From positions 1 to 15,988 of the forward strand of contig JAZDHC010000185.1 in assembly GCA_043806395.1 (NCBI GenBank): a DNA stretch of 15,988 bases, given 5' to 3'. This stretch comes from CG2-30-40-21 sp043806395. GTDB lineage: Bacteria > UBA9089 > CG2-30-40-21. The notes under the pieces were generated by a model. The model was not told the origin of the DNA and ran no database searches. It was given only the letters and a program-made list of their open reading frames with translations. Both the position numbers and the translations under genes were made by a program. Numbering within the stretch: the first letter of the stretch is position 1; each line of letters begins with the position of its first letter. Of this stretch, positions 6,355 through 13,514 are shown in pieces.

Positions 6355-8313
6355 CTACCTCACCTTCCAGACAAGCAATATAATCAATGTCAAGGTAATA
6401 TACAGGATATAGGACTGAATATAACCGTGCTGAATCCATTTAAGTCCTGACAACCCTTGTTGTATCAGTGTAAATACAGGCTTATAAATAGTCTCTGTAA
6501 AGACATTCGTGGTTTGAGTGGCAAGGGATGCCTCTTTCGGGAATATTCCCTGTGGCTTTTTCAATCCCTTTTTTGTCTGGAAAATGAACCAGAGTACCCC
6601 TGTGATTGGTTGGACAAAGCCTGAAGCTGTATACTGCATCCTCGGTGTTGGCTTGACATAGCCACAATCCCAAGTCAGACCTGTCTCAACCCTACGATTG
6701 GCAAATAATAACTTGCGAAATGCTGCCCATATGCCAATCAGTAAAAGCAACAGTATGCCTGTAGCAACAATTAACTGTAATATCCGGGCAAGGGATATCA
6801 CATTTTCATGGACAATCCCTACTGGCAGGCTTGAGATCATAGAGATAATTGGACACATTGCCCGGACAATTACCGGTGAAAAAATTGCTGCCAGAAAACA
6901 CAGAACAGCAAGAATAACCATAGGGATACGCATGGACAGAGCTGGGTCATGGCTATGGGATGTATGGCTACTTCGTGGCTCGCCCAAAAAGACGATGCCA
7001 AATACCCTGGTAAAACATACTGCGGCAAGTCCACCTATTAACGCTAATGCTGCAATAACACAAATACCAGAGATTGCCCCGCCAGATGTTGTCGTAATCC
7101 CTGCCTTAAATGCCCACAGATAGATCAAGAACTCACTTATAAAGCCATTCAATGGTGGCAATCCACAGATGGCTATGGCACCAACAAGAAAGGTAACCCC
7201 TGTCCATGGCATTCGTTTCATCAATCCGCCAAGGCGTTCAATATCCCTTGTGCCAGTAGCATGGATAACTGAGCCGGCACACAAAAAGAGCAATCCCTTG
7301 AATAGGCTATGATTAACTACATGGAGGAGTCCACCGGCAAATCCAAGAACAGCAAGATATGGTGAACCAATACTCCAGCCAATAAGCCCTAACCCAAGTC
7401 CCATGGCGATGATACCGATATTCTCAACACTACTGTAGGCAAGAAGCCGTTTTATATCATGCTGACTAAGGGCAAGGATTGCACCCCAGATCCCACTAAT
7501 TATCCCTATACTCACCAAAAGCCATCCCCACCAGATTGGCGGTGTTCCAAGAAGGGTAAGAATCCGTAGGATTCCATAGATTCCCATCTTAATCATTACC
7601 CCGGACATCAATGCTGAAACATGACTTGGTGCTGCAGGGTGTGCCTCTGGAAGCCAGATATGAAATGGCACAAACCCTGCCTTTGTCCCAAACCCGACAA
7701 TTGCCAGCAGGAATAAGATATCTGGTGAGACACCTGTCTTAAAGCAATCAAAATCAAATATCCCAATCCCTTGTCCAAGCAGGATAAAAAGGGCTAAGAG
7801 ACAGGCTGTGCCAGCATGGCTTGCAATAAGATAAATCCAGCCCGCCCGACAAACATCCTTTTTTTCATCCTCAAAGGTTACAAGAAAGAATGATGAAAGC
7901 GACATCATCTCCCAAGCAATCAGAAACAGCACACCATTTTTAGCCACGACTACCATAATCATGCTGGCAATCAGGATATTGAAGAAAAACCAATGGGCAG
8001 GACAAGCATCTTGCCTGTCAACCAACCCCAGATATTTCCCTCCATAGATAGCGGTCAGGATAGAAACAACTAATATTAAGATAAGGAAAAAGGATGACAG
8101 ACTATCTATGCCAATAAAAAACGAGGCATAAGGCACATCCCATACAGAATACAGAGATTGAGGCTTGCCAGTCAACAAAACCTCTATGGCCGGAATAAGC
8201 CCAATTAGCCCACCAGATACTACCCCCAGAACACCAATTTTTGCCAAACGGGATAAAAGCGAGATAAAGCCTGTCGCAATAAGGATAGCAAGAGAAAGAA
8301 TCAATAAATTCAC
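6355..8313 (-). CDS. HyfB-like proton-translocating membrane subunit of the Ehr complex
   Basis: A 652-residue multi-spanning protein of the NuoL / HyfB branch. The antiporter-like core shows E135 in FLIAWEMMSLSSFFLV (TM5) and K211 in GFGTKAGFVPFHIWLPEAHP (TM7). HDIKRLLAYSSVENIGI and NHSLFKGLLFLCAGSVIHATG follow, then a HyfB-type C-terminal extension with ETGLTWDCGY and MQYTASGFVQP. It is expected to pump or exchange ions in the membrane arm. The start is GTG, directly after the upstream TAA with no intervening base; the ribosome site GGAGGGGAG lies in the end of the upstream gene, so translation is probably coupled. The loop around residues 97-106 (LVDRQDACPA) is encoded by a small hairpin repeat and looks like an in-frame insertion. 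Confidence 0.92.
   Translation of the reverse strand: MNLLILSLAILIATGFISLLSRLAKIGVLGVVSGGLIGLIPAIEVLLTGKPQSLYSVWDVPYASFFIGIDSLSSFFLILILVVSILTAIYGGKYLGLVDRQDACPAHWFFFNILIASMIMVVVAKNGVLFLIAWEMMSLSSFFLVTFEDEKKDVCRAGWIYLIASHAGTACLLALFILLGQGIGIFDFDCFKTGVSPDILFLLAIVGFGTKAGFVPFHIWLPEAHPAAPSHVSALMSGVMIKMGIYGILRILTLLGTPPIWWGWLLVSIGIISGIWGAILALSQHDIKRLLAYSSVENIGIIAMGLGLGLIGWSIGSPYLAVLGFAGGLLHVVNHSLFKGLLFLCAGSVIHATGTRDIERLGGLMKRMPWTGVTFLVGAIAICGLPPLNGFISEFLIYLWAFKAGITTTSGGAISGICVIAALALIGGLAAVCFTRVFGIVFLGEPRSSHTSHSHDPALSMRIPMVILAVLCFLAAIFSPVIVRAMCPIISMISSLPVGIVHENVISLARILQLIVATGILLLLLIGIWAAFRKLLFANRRVETGLTWDCGYVKPTPRMQYTASGFVQPITGVLWFIFQTKKGLKKPQGIFPKEASLATQTTNVFTETIYKPVFTLIQQGLSGLKWIQHGYIQSYILYITLTLIILLVWKVR
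8001..8019. repeat. small hairpin repeat inside the HyfB-like gene
   Basis: GACAAGCA (8001-8008) and TGCCTGTC (8012-8019) pair at 7 of 8 positions around a TCT loop. It encodes the DRQDACPA-like loop. As I recall, short repeats encoding DRQDACP occur widely in repeat-rich bacterial genomes, but this has not been checked. Confidence 0.45.
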
Positions 8314-8994
8314 TTATCTCCCCTCCAGCTGCTGGGCAGTACTCAGAATATCCTCTTTTTTAGCATGGCTAAGGATAAGGGCTTTGAATTCTGGATTATT
8401 TAAGGTAGAGGCAATTTGGGATAAAAGATGCAAGTGGATAGGAACTGTATTGCTGATAAGGATAAACAAGGCATGAACCGGCTGCCCATCCAATGCCCCA
8501 AAATCAATAGGTTTCTCCAGAAAGCAAAGGGTAATGGTTGGACTTGACGACACATTGGAAATGATTGGGTTTCGTGGATGAGGGATAGCAATACCATTGC
8601 CTACACCAGTAGAACCAAGCGATTCTCTGGCTAAAAGAAGGGTAAGCAAAAATTCCCGATCTATATCATCAGGTAATGGTAATAAATAGACAACAGATTG
8701 CAGAACAGATTGCAGGTAATCCCCTTTAATATGATAAAAAATACCGCCTTTTTCTAAGGCAGCAGCAAGGCTGGGTAGACAAGTGTGTGGTGGTTGCGAT
8801 GATTGAGGTAACACCTCTGGCATTGGTGAGAACTTAATCCCTTTGGCAATTGCCCATTCTATCAAATCAGATCGATTAAATCGATGTTGTCCTTGAATGG
8901 AAACAACTGGAATTTCTTTTTGTTTAATCCAATGATAAACCTTATTTTTTGAAACACCAAATAAATCTGCTACGGCTGGAACATCTAAATCCAT
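8314..8994 (-). CDS. excisionase-type HTH domain fused to a PTS EIIA domain (fructose/mannitol/PtsN type), probable regulator
   Basis: This 226-residue cytoplasmic protein combines two modules. Residues 1-55 are a MerR/excisionase-type DNA-binding domain (VPAVADLFGVSKNKVYHWIK, then GQHRFNRSDLIEWA). Residues about 75-226 are a PTS IIA domain of the fructose/mannitol/nitrogen class. It keeps the phosphorylatable histidine, H139, in GNGIAIPHPRNP, and the second conserved histidine region HLHLLSQIAS. No IIB or IIC domain is visible here, so a regulatory role is likelier than sugar transport: phosphorylation of H139 could control DNA binding. It is the first gene after the operon promoter and its stop directly abuts the HyfB-like start. 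The chosen ATG at 8994 begins the HTH domain; GGAGGG lies about 14 nt upstream, a rather long spacing. A longer frame reaching 9144 would start upstream of the promoter and is rejected. Confidence 0.87.
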   Translation of the reverse strand: MDLDVPAVADLFGVSKNKVYHWIKQKEIPVVSIQGQHRFNRSDLIEWAIAKGIKFSPMPEVLPQSSQPPHTCLPSLAAALEKGGIFYHIKGDYLQSVLQSVVYLLPLPDDIDREFLLTLLLARESLGSTGVGNGIAIPHPRNPIISNVSSSPTITLCFLEKPIDFGALDGQPVHALFILISNTVPIHLHLLSQIASTLNNPEFKALILSHAKKEDILSTAQQLEGR

Positions 8995-9034
8995 TTCTTT
9001 ATTAAAAACCCTCCCTACGAAAAAGAACAAAGAA

Positions 9035-9063
9035 AGTATAGCACGAAAGATATGGCTTGTCAA
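9035..9063 (-). promoter_or_regulatory. sigma70-type promoter of the HTH-IIA / Ehr operon
   Basis: On the minus strand the -35 box is TTGACA (9058-9063, exact consensus), the spacer is 17 nt, and the -10 box is TATACT (9035-9040, one mismatch to TATAAT). Transcription would begin near 9028, giving a leader of about 34 nt to the ATG at 8994. It lies after the pyrC stop, so the Ehr operon has its own promoter. Confidence 0.85.
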
Positions 9064-9131
9064 GGGGAAATTTTTCGACCTGCATGGCAAAGGCGTTTTG
9101 CATTCTTTCCGATGAGGGGATATATGTTGAA

Positions 9132-10787
9132 TTAAATCTCCCACACAATCTTGCCTTCCACAATAGTCATCACTGCCCTACCCTTCAGCTTCCATCCAGA
9201 AAAAAGACAATTCCTTGCCTTTGAGGCAAACAAATTCACATCAACCACCCATTCCATTTCCGGATCAATAATGATTATATCTGCCCTGGCTCCGGCTACA
9301 AGTCCATCTGTTTCTAATCCAAGTATCCTGGCTGGATTTATAGTCATTTTTGCCAGAGCATCAGCAAGGGTAAGCACACCCTTATCCACCAATTCTGTCA
9401 AAACCAATCCCAGAGATGTTGGAAGTCCAATAATACCAAAGGGTGCCTTGCTATATTCCTGTTCTTTTTCTGCCAGAGTATGCGGAGCATGGTCAGTGGC
9501 AATTGCATCTATGGTTCCATCAGACAGTCCCTGCCTTATTGCCTCAACATCATCCTCGCTCCTTAAGGGTGGATTCATCTTTGTATTGGTATCAAATGGA
9601 GTTGAGAGTTGAGAGTTGGGAGTTGAGAGTTGAGAGTTGGGAGTTGAGAGTTGAGAGTTGGGAGTTGAGAGTTGGGAGTTGAGAGTTGAGAGTTGGGAGT
9701 TGGGAGTTGAGAGTTGGGAGTTGGGAGTTGGGAGTTGAGAGTTGGGAGTTGGGAGTTGAGAGTTGGGAGTTGAGAGTTGAGAGTTGGGAGTTGAGAGTTG
9801 AGAGTTGAGAGTTGGGAGTTGAGAGTTGGGAGTTGAGAGTTGAGAGTTGGGAGTTGAGAGTTGAGAGTTGGGAGTTGAGAGTTGAGAGTTGGGAGTTGAG
9901 AGTTGAGAAGAGTTCATCTTCGTATTGGTATCAAACCCTTGCATTCCACACTCTGCATTCTGCATTCCGAGCCCACAAACAGCCTTGTCGGTCAAGGTAA
10001 AGTGATGAGGTGTTGCCTCACAGGTAACAGTTACCCCCCTTTTTTTTGCCTGCCTCACCAATTCCACAGATTTTCTTGTGCTTACATGGGCAATATGAAG
10101 CCTTGTACCCGTTTCCTCAGCCAGGATAATATCCCGTGCCACCATAATATCTTCTGCAGAAGATGGGATACCGGGCAATCCAAGAATTGTCGAATAATAC
10201 CCCTCATTCATACATCCACCATCAGAAAGAGTAAGGTCTTCACAGTGTGAGATAACTGGTATGTTGAATTGTTTGACATATTCAAGTGCCCGTCTCATCA
10301 ATACCGCATTTTCTATGGGCCTGCCGTCATCAGAAATAGCCTTTGCCCCAGACTTAACCATCTGTCCTATCTCTGCTAACTCCTCACCCTTTAATCCCTT
10401 GCTAATGGCACCAATCGGCAGAACCCTGACCACGCCCTCTTGTTTGGACTTAGCCAGAATAAACTCCACCAGACTCTGGTTATCAATAACCGGACAAGTA
10501 TTAGGCATACAGGCAATAGTAGTAAATCCACCCTGAGCCGCAGCTCTGGTACCAGTAGCAATGGTCTCTTTTTCTTCTCCTCCCGGCTCTCTCAAATGAA
10601 CATGCATATCAATCAAGCCAGGGGTAACCAATTTACCAGCAGCATCAATTACCCTTGTTGCAGATATATTATCCACAATCCCTGCCCCAATGTCCACAAT
10701 CTTTCCGGCATTAATTAAAATATCAGCTATTTGCTCCTGATGATTATATGGGTCAATTACTTGACCATTACGAATCAATAAATCCAT
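9132..10787 (-). CDS. pyrC: dihydroorotase with a 113-residue repeat-encoded insertion
   Basis: Dihydroorotase, cytoplasmic, interconverts carbamoyl aspartate and dihydroorotate in pyrimidine synthesis. The type I motifs are all present: DMHVHLREPGG with metal ligands H62 and H64, SDDG at 152-155, ISHCED with H181, HIAHVS with H234, CEATPHHF, then NPPLR (405-409) and IATDHAPH with D432. At 551 residues it is about 120 longer than usual. The excess is an S/T/P/N/Q/L-rich stretch at 293-397, encoded by heptamer repeats and placed between two copies of FDTNTKMN (285-292 and 398-405). The second copy restores the substrate-binding segment, so the enzyme may still work with a long flexible loop. 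A second small repeat encodes GMQNAECGMQ at 274-283. The ATG has an AAGGGGTG ribosome site 5 nt upstream, 41 bp after the VWA-like gene, so the two are probably cotranscribed. Confidence 0.92.
   Translation of the reverse strand: MDLLIRNGQVIDPYNHQEQIADILINAGKIVDIGAGIVDNISATRVIDAAGKLVTPGLIDMHVHLREPGGEEKETIATGTRAAAQGGFTTIACMPNTCPVIDNQSLVEFILAKSKQEGVVRVLPIGAISKGLKGEELAEIGQMVKSGAKAISDDGRPIENAVLMRRALEYVKQFNIPVISHCEDLTLSDGGCMNEGYYSTILGLPGIPSSAEDIMVARDIILAEETGTRLHIAHVSTRKSVELVRQAKKRGVTVTCEATPHHFTLTDKAVCGLGMQNAECGMQGFDTNTKMNSSQLSTPNSQLSTPNSQLSTPNSQLSTPNSQLPTLNSQLSTPNSQLSTPNSQLPTPNSQLPTPNSQLSTPNSQLSTLNSQLSTPNSQLSTPNSQLSTPNSQLSTPFDTNTKMNPPLRSEDDVEAIRQGLSDGTIDAIATDHAPHTLAEKEQEYSKAPFGIIGLPTSLGLVLTELVDKGVLTLADALAKMTINPARILGLETDGLVAGARADIIIIDPEMEWVVDVNLFASKARNCLFSGWKLKGRAVMTIVEGKIVWEI
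9574..9935. repeat. 23-bp direct duplication flanking the pyrC insertion
   Basis: The sequences at 9574-9596 and 9913-9935 match at 22 of 23 positions (start TTCATCTT, end GTATTGGTATCAAA). They encode the duplicated peptide FDTNTKMN on the minus strand. The offset between copies is 339 bp, exactly 113 codons, which keeps the frame. Confidence 0.85.
9599..9906. repeat. tandem array of 44 heptamers (GAGTTGR) inside pyrC
   Basis: The plus strand reads GAGTTGA or GAGTTGG in perfect register from 9599 to 9906, 44 units and 308 bp. Seven and three are coprime, so all reading frames through the array encode rotations of the same seven-residue unit and none contains a stop. On the pyrC strand the unit is NSQLSTP, sometimes NSQLPTP. 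Gain or loss of units not in multiples of three would shift the frame of the rest of pyrC. Confidence 0.92.
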
Positions 10788-10828
10788 TTATTCACCCCTT
10801 TGTTAATATTCGGTAAAAAATAGGCTAA

Positions 10829-13237
10829 TCAGTGTCCGCCACCATGTCCGCCACCATGTCCACCACCATGTCCGCCACCATGTCCGGCAGCCTTCTTAGG
10901 TGCAGGCTTAGGCTTGGCTTCCTCTTTTTCCTTGTCAGCCTTTTCCTTTTCCTTGGCTGCCTCACCGCTTTCCTGTTTCATTAACCTTTCTTTCCATGCC
11001 TGCTGTTTCTCCAGCCTTTCCGCTTCCTGTGCAGCCTTCCACTCGCTATATTTTTCAGCCCTCATCCTAAAGTATGTCCCATCAGATCCCTTGCCTTCAG
11101 GGACAAAATATCCATTCACATCCCGACTGACCATATCCTTATACCCTGCCATGACCACGCATCTGACCCAGGAATTATCCCATTTATAATTATGAGCCTC
11201 AGCCTTGTACGAAAGCAGGTATTTAACCTGTCTATGGGTAAGCTGCTCAATATCAGACCTGATTTGTTTTCCCTGAAAATAATCGTTCAAAACATAGTAT
11301 TTACCACCAGTGGAGAGTGCCAGTTCCTTCAAGAGAACACTCTCACCCTCATCAGATAAGTCCACCACAAATATTGGAATAGAATTATTCATAGCAAAAT
11401 ACTTACACTGCTTATAAAGGCTGGTTATCTCCCCATCCTGTCCATGGGTAACAACCACAACTGCCTTTCTTGCATTTTTTTTCAATAATTTGTTGATACA
11501 GCAAATAATCCCGCGATAAATGGCCTCATCTGAATGCCCCTCTTCAAGGGAAAGGTGATCAATTACCCTTTCAACCTTTATTCTGGAAAAGGTATCTGGT
11601 TGTGTTTCTGTGACTTCTTTTTTATTAACCCCAAGCACAGAGACCTCATCCTCCCCCAATTCCATTTTTTTTGAAAACAGGATAAATAACCTTTTTAGCC
11701 GTTGCATGAAGGGGTGCATCTGATTGCAATTATCCACTACAAAGCTTATCACAATATGATGGGTATCCTTTATAATTTGCTTAACCCCAAGTGGTTTCAT
11801 GACTAATGTATTCTCACCCACCTTGAAGTTGCAGGAGTCAAGCCCAATAAAAGGTTTTTTATCCTTTGTGGTCACCGAAACTTGATATGTGACTAAGGGG
11901 AAATGGCTGATATCTACCCGTTCTATATTTACATTAAAGTCAAGTTGTTTGTTTAAGGGTGGGATACATAATTCCACAATATTAGCGTTAAAATCTGATA
12001 AATATAAATAGCCGTAGTGATTTACGGCAATACCGCACAGGGATTTCCGTTGCTCCTTGCCCTTTATCTCAATCTTTGTCCATTCGCTATTGGTTGGAAA
12101 AAATCGAAAGACGATACCTGTTCCTGTGGTAAGATAGAAACAGTCTGTATTTCCTCCTGTCAAAGCCAATGGTTTTTGAGTCTCCGGCACAGGGAACACC
12201 CCTTTTACCTCACCAAGTTCATCAAACTTAAACAAACTCTTTTTCCATGAATCAGCCACCCATATAAAACCCTTTGAGTCAACCAATATTGCCCTCGGAT
12301 GATATAAGCCCTCATTGGAATGACCAAGACGACCGATACAAGCGATAAATTTTCCATTGTTATCGAATTTTTGTATCCTTGAATTTCCAGTATCAGCCAC
12401 AAAGATATTGCCTTTGGAGTCATTGGTAATTGCCTCTGGAAATGAAAATTCGCTTGTTTTATATCCCTGCTGTCCAATCTCAAGTAAGAGCTTTCCTTGA
12501 GGAGAAAATTTTACCACCTTGTGCAACGCCTTGTCAGTCACCCAGATATTATAATTTTTGTCAACACAAATCCCATATGGCTGTTGCAATTCCCCCCCCC
12601 CTATTCGTGAAATAAGGTTAAGGGTTGGTGAGAGCTTTAATATTTGACCCGAATAGTTAGCAAGATAGATATATCCATCATTATCAGTTGCCAGACCGGC
12701 AGGGCCCGAAAAGCCTATCTTTTCGTCCGTATTTCCTGATAATATGGCAAGACTTTCATAAGATATTGGTAATTCACAGCTTTCAAGGTAGTATGCCTTT
12801 AATTTTTTGCTGATCTCTTCATTTTTATTTATCTCGCCGAGTGTTGTGGCATATTTCCATGCTGAAAAAGCCTCTTTCATCATCCCTGCCTGATAATAAC
12901 CCTTCCCCATCCAGTACCATGCCTTAAGCATCGTTGGGCTCAAGTCAATAGCCTTTTTATAAAATGGGATTGCTTCTATGAATTTTTGGTTATTGTGGAG
13001 ATTAATCCCGGAATTGAGATAGGTCTGGGCATTTTTCTCAAGACTGTCATATCCCTTATGATTGGACAGTGGGTGTTCTTCGCGGGATGATTCTTTCAAA
13101 AACTCTGGCTCTTTTACTTGCTCAGTGATTGTTGCCTCATGGGTTGGCTTGCTATCATGCTCACCATGCTGGGCATACACAGGAGTAATAGACAACAGAC
13201 AAATTATTAATGAAAGGAGTAAAATTTCGTACTTCAT
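10829..13237 (-). CDS. secreted TPR / NHL-propeller / VWA-like protein with a His-Gly-rich tail
   Basis: An 802-residue exported protein of unknown role. A signal peptide (about 1-22, ending VYA-Q) is followed by a charged linker, TPR-like helices (about 65-150), an NHL-type beta-propeller (about 175-425, with repeats such as GNIFVADTGNSRIQKFD and GFIWVADSWKKSLFKFD) and a VWA-like domain (about 495-680). The metal-site motif of the VWA domain is degenerate: D502-N-C-N-Q where DxSxS is expected. The tail is a Lys/Glu-rich helix (about 728-780) and four HGGG units plus a final His, a possible metal-binding segment. The ATG at 13237 has an AGGGG ribosome site and begins the signal peptide; a longer upstream frame is not supported. 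A run of ten G residues encodes G213-G215. pyrC follows 41 bp downstream. Confidence 0.8.
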   Translation of the reverse strand: MKYEILLLSLIICLLSITPVYAQHGEHDSKPTHEATITEQVKEPEFLKESSREEHPLSNHKGYDSLEKNAQTYLNSGINLHNNQKFIEAIPFYKKAIDLSPTMLKAWYWMGKGYYQAGMMKEAFSAWKYATTLGEINKNEEISKKLKAYYLESCELPISYESLAILSGNTDEKIGFSGPAGLATDNDGYIYLANYSGQILKLSPTLNLISRIGGGELQQPYGICVDKNYNIWVTDKALHKVVKFSPQGKLLLEIGQQGYKTSEFSFPEAITNDSKGNIFVADTGNSRIQKFDNNGKFIACIGRLGHSNEGLYHPRAILVDSKGFIWVADSWKKSLFKFDELGEVKGVFPVPETQKPLALTGGNTDCFYLTTGTGIVFRFFPTNSEWTKIEIKGKEQRKSLCGIAVNHYGYLYLSDFNANIVELCIPPLNKQLDFNVNIERVDISHFPLVTYQVSVTTKDKKPFIGLDSCNFKVGENTLVMKPLGVKQIIKDTHHIVISFVVDNCNQMHPFMQRLKRLFILFSKKMELGEDEVSVLGVNKKEVTETQPDTFSRIKVERVIDHLSLEEGHSDEAIYRGIICCINKLLKKNARKAVVVVTHGQDGEITSLYKQCKYFAMNNSIPIFVVDLSDEGESVLLKELALSTGGKYYVLNDYFQGKQIRSDIEQLTHRQVKYLLSYKAEAHNYKWDNSWVRCVVMAGYKDMVSRDVNGYFVPEGKGSDGTYFRMRAEKYSEWKAAQEAERLEKQQAWKERLMKQESGEAAKEKEKADKEKEEAKPKPAPKKAAGHGGGHGGGHGGGHGGGH
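10832..10887. repeat. 12-bp tandem repeat encoding HGGG units
   Basis: Four 12-bp units of the form RTGTCCRCCACC on the plus strand (10832-10879) and a decayed partial fifth encode the C-terminal HGGG repeats of the VWA-like protein. The units are nearly identical at DNA level, suggesting recent expansion by slippage. Confidence 0.85.
12592..12601. repeat. C10/G10 homopolymer tract inside the VWA-like gene
   Basis: Ten consecutive C residues on the plus strand are ten G residues in the coding strand, within codons for RIGGGEL. Loss or gain of one base would truncate the protein after the first quarter. This is the type of tract that mediates phase variation, and also a spot prone to sequencing error. 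Confidence 0.8.
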
Positions 13238-13286
13238 AAGAAATCCCCTAAGTAGAATGGTTGCTGAGTAGTTACATTTATTAATT

Positions 13287-13315
13287 ATAATACCATAATT
13301 TAATCTGAATTGCAA
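13287..13315 (-). promoter_or_regulatory. probable promoter of the VWA-like gene and pyrC
   Basis: Minus strand: TTGCAA (13310-13315), 17-nt spacer, TATTAT (13287-13292). The -35 box matches 4 of 6 and the -10 box 5 of 6. It lies about 50 bp before the ATG at 13237 and diverges from the fliN promoter. Confidence 0.5.
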
Positions 13316-13374
13316 TATATTTTTCAATTATTGCTTAGATGTGGGGCAATGTTAGAGATACGCTGAAAATTTTA

Positions 13375-13403
13375 TTGACATCCTGTGATTTTTGTGATAG
13401 AAT
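13375..13403 (+). promoter_or_regulatory. sigma70-type promoter of fliN
   Basis: TTGACA (13375-13380, exact), 17-nt spacer, TAGAAT (13398-13403, one mismatch). Transcription should start near 13410, leaving a leader of about 105 nt before the fliN ATG at 13515. The motif is of the housekeeping type, not the sigma28 or sigma54 type often found at late flagellar genes. Confidence 0.8.
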
Positions 13404-13514
13404 TTAGATGAAACAGTGATGAGCCGTGAACTCACAAAGCTTGTCCTGAACCTGTCGTTTGCGCCTTTGTGCCTTTTCGCATCTGCAATTTCAAGCAGAA
13501 AAGGAGGATATCGT

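Noticed and set aside
6698..7123. Plus-strand open frame of 141 codons
   Set aside because: It lies wholly antisense to the well-supported HyfB-like gene and shows no recognisable domain.
8995..9144. Longer HTH-IIA protein starting at 9144
   Set aside because: It would place the start codon upstream of the promoter and overlap pyrC; the added residues resemble no domain.
9599..9906. CRISPR-like tandem array
   Set aside because: The units are 7 bp, contiguous and without unique spacers; it is a simple tandem repeat.
9443..10000. Plus-strand open frames through the heptamer array (ELRVESW repeats)
   Set aside because: They exist only because the array has no stops in these frames; flanking sequence is the antisense of pyrC motifs, and there is no ribosome site.
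13416..13514. N-terminal extension of fliN
   Set aside because: The extension starts at the predicted transcription start, resembles no FliN N-terminus, and a strong ribosome site precedes the internal ATG.
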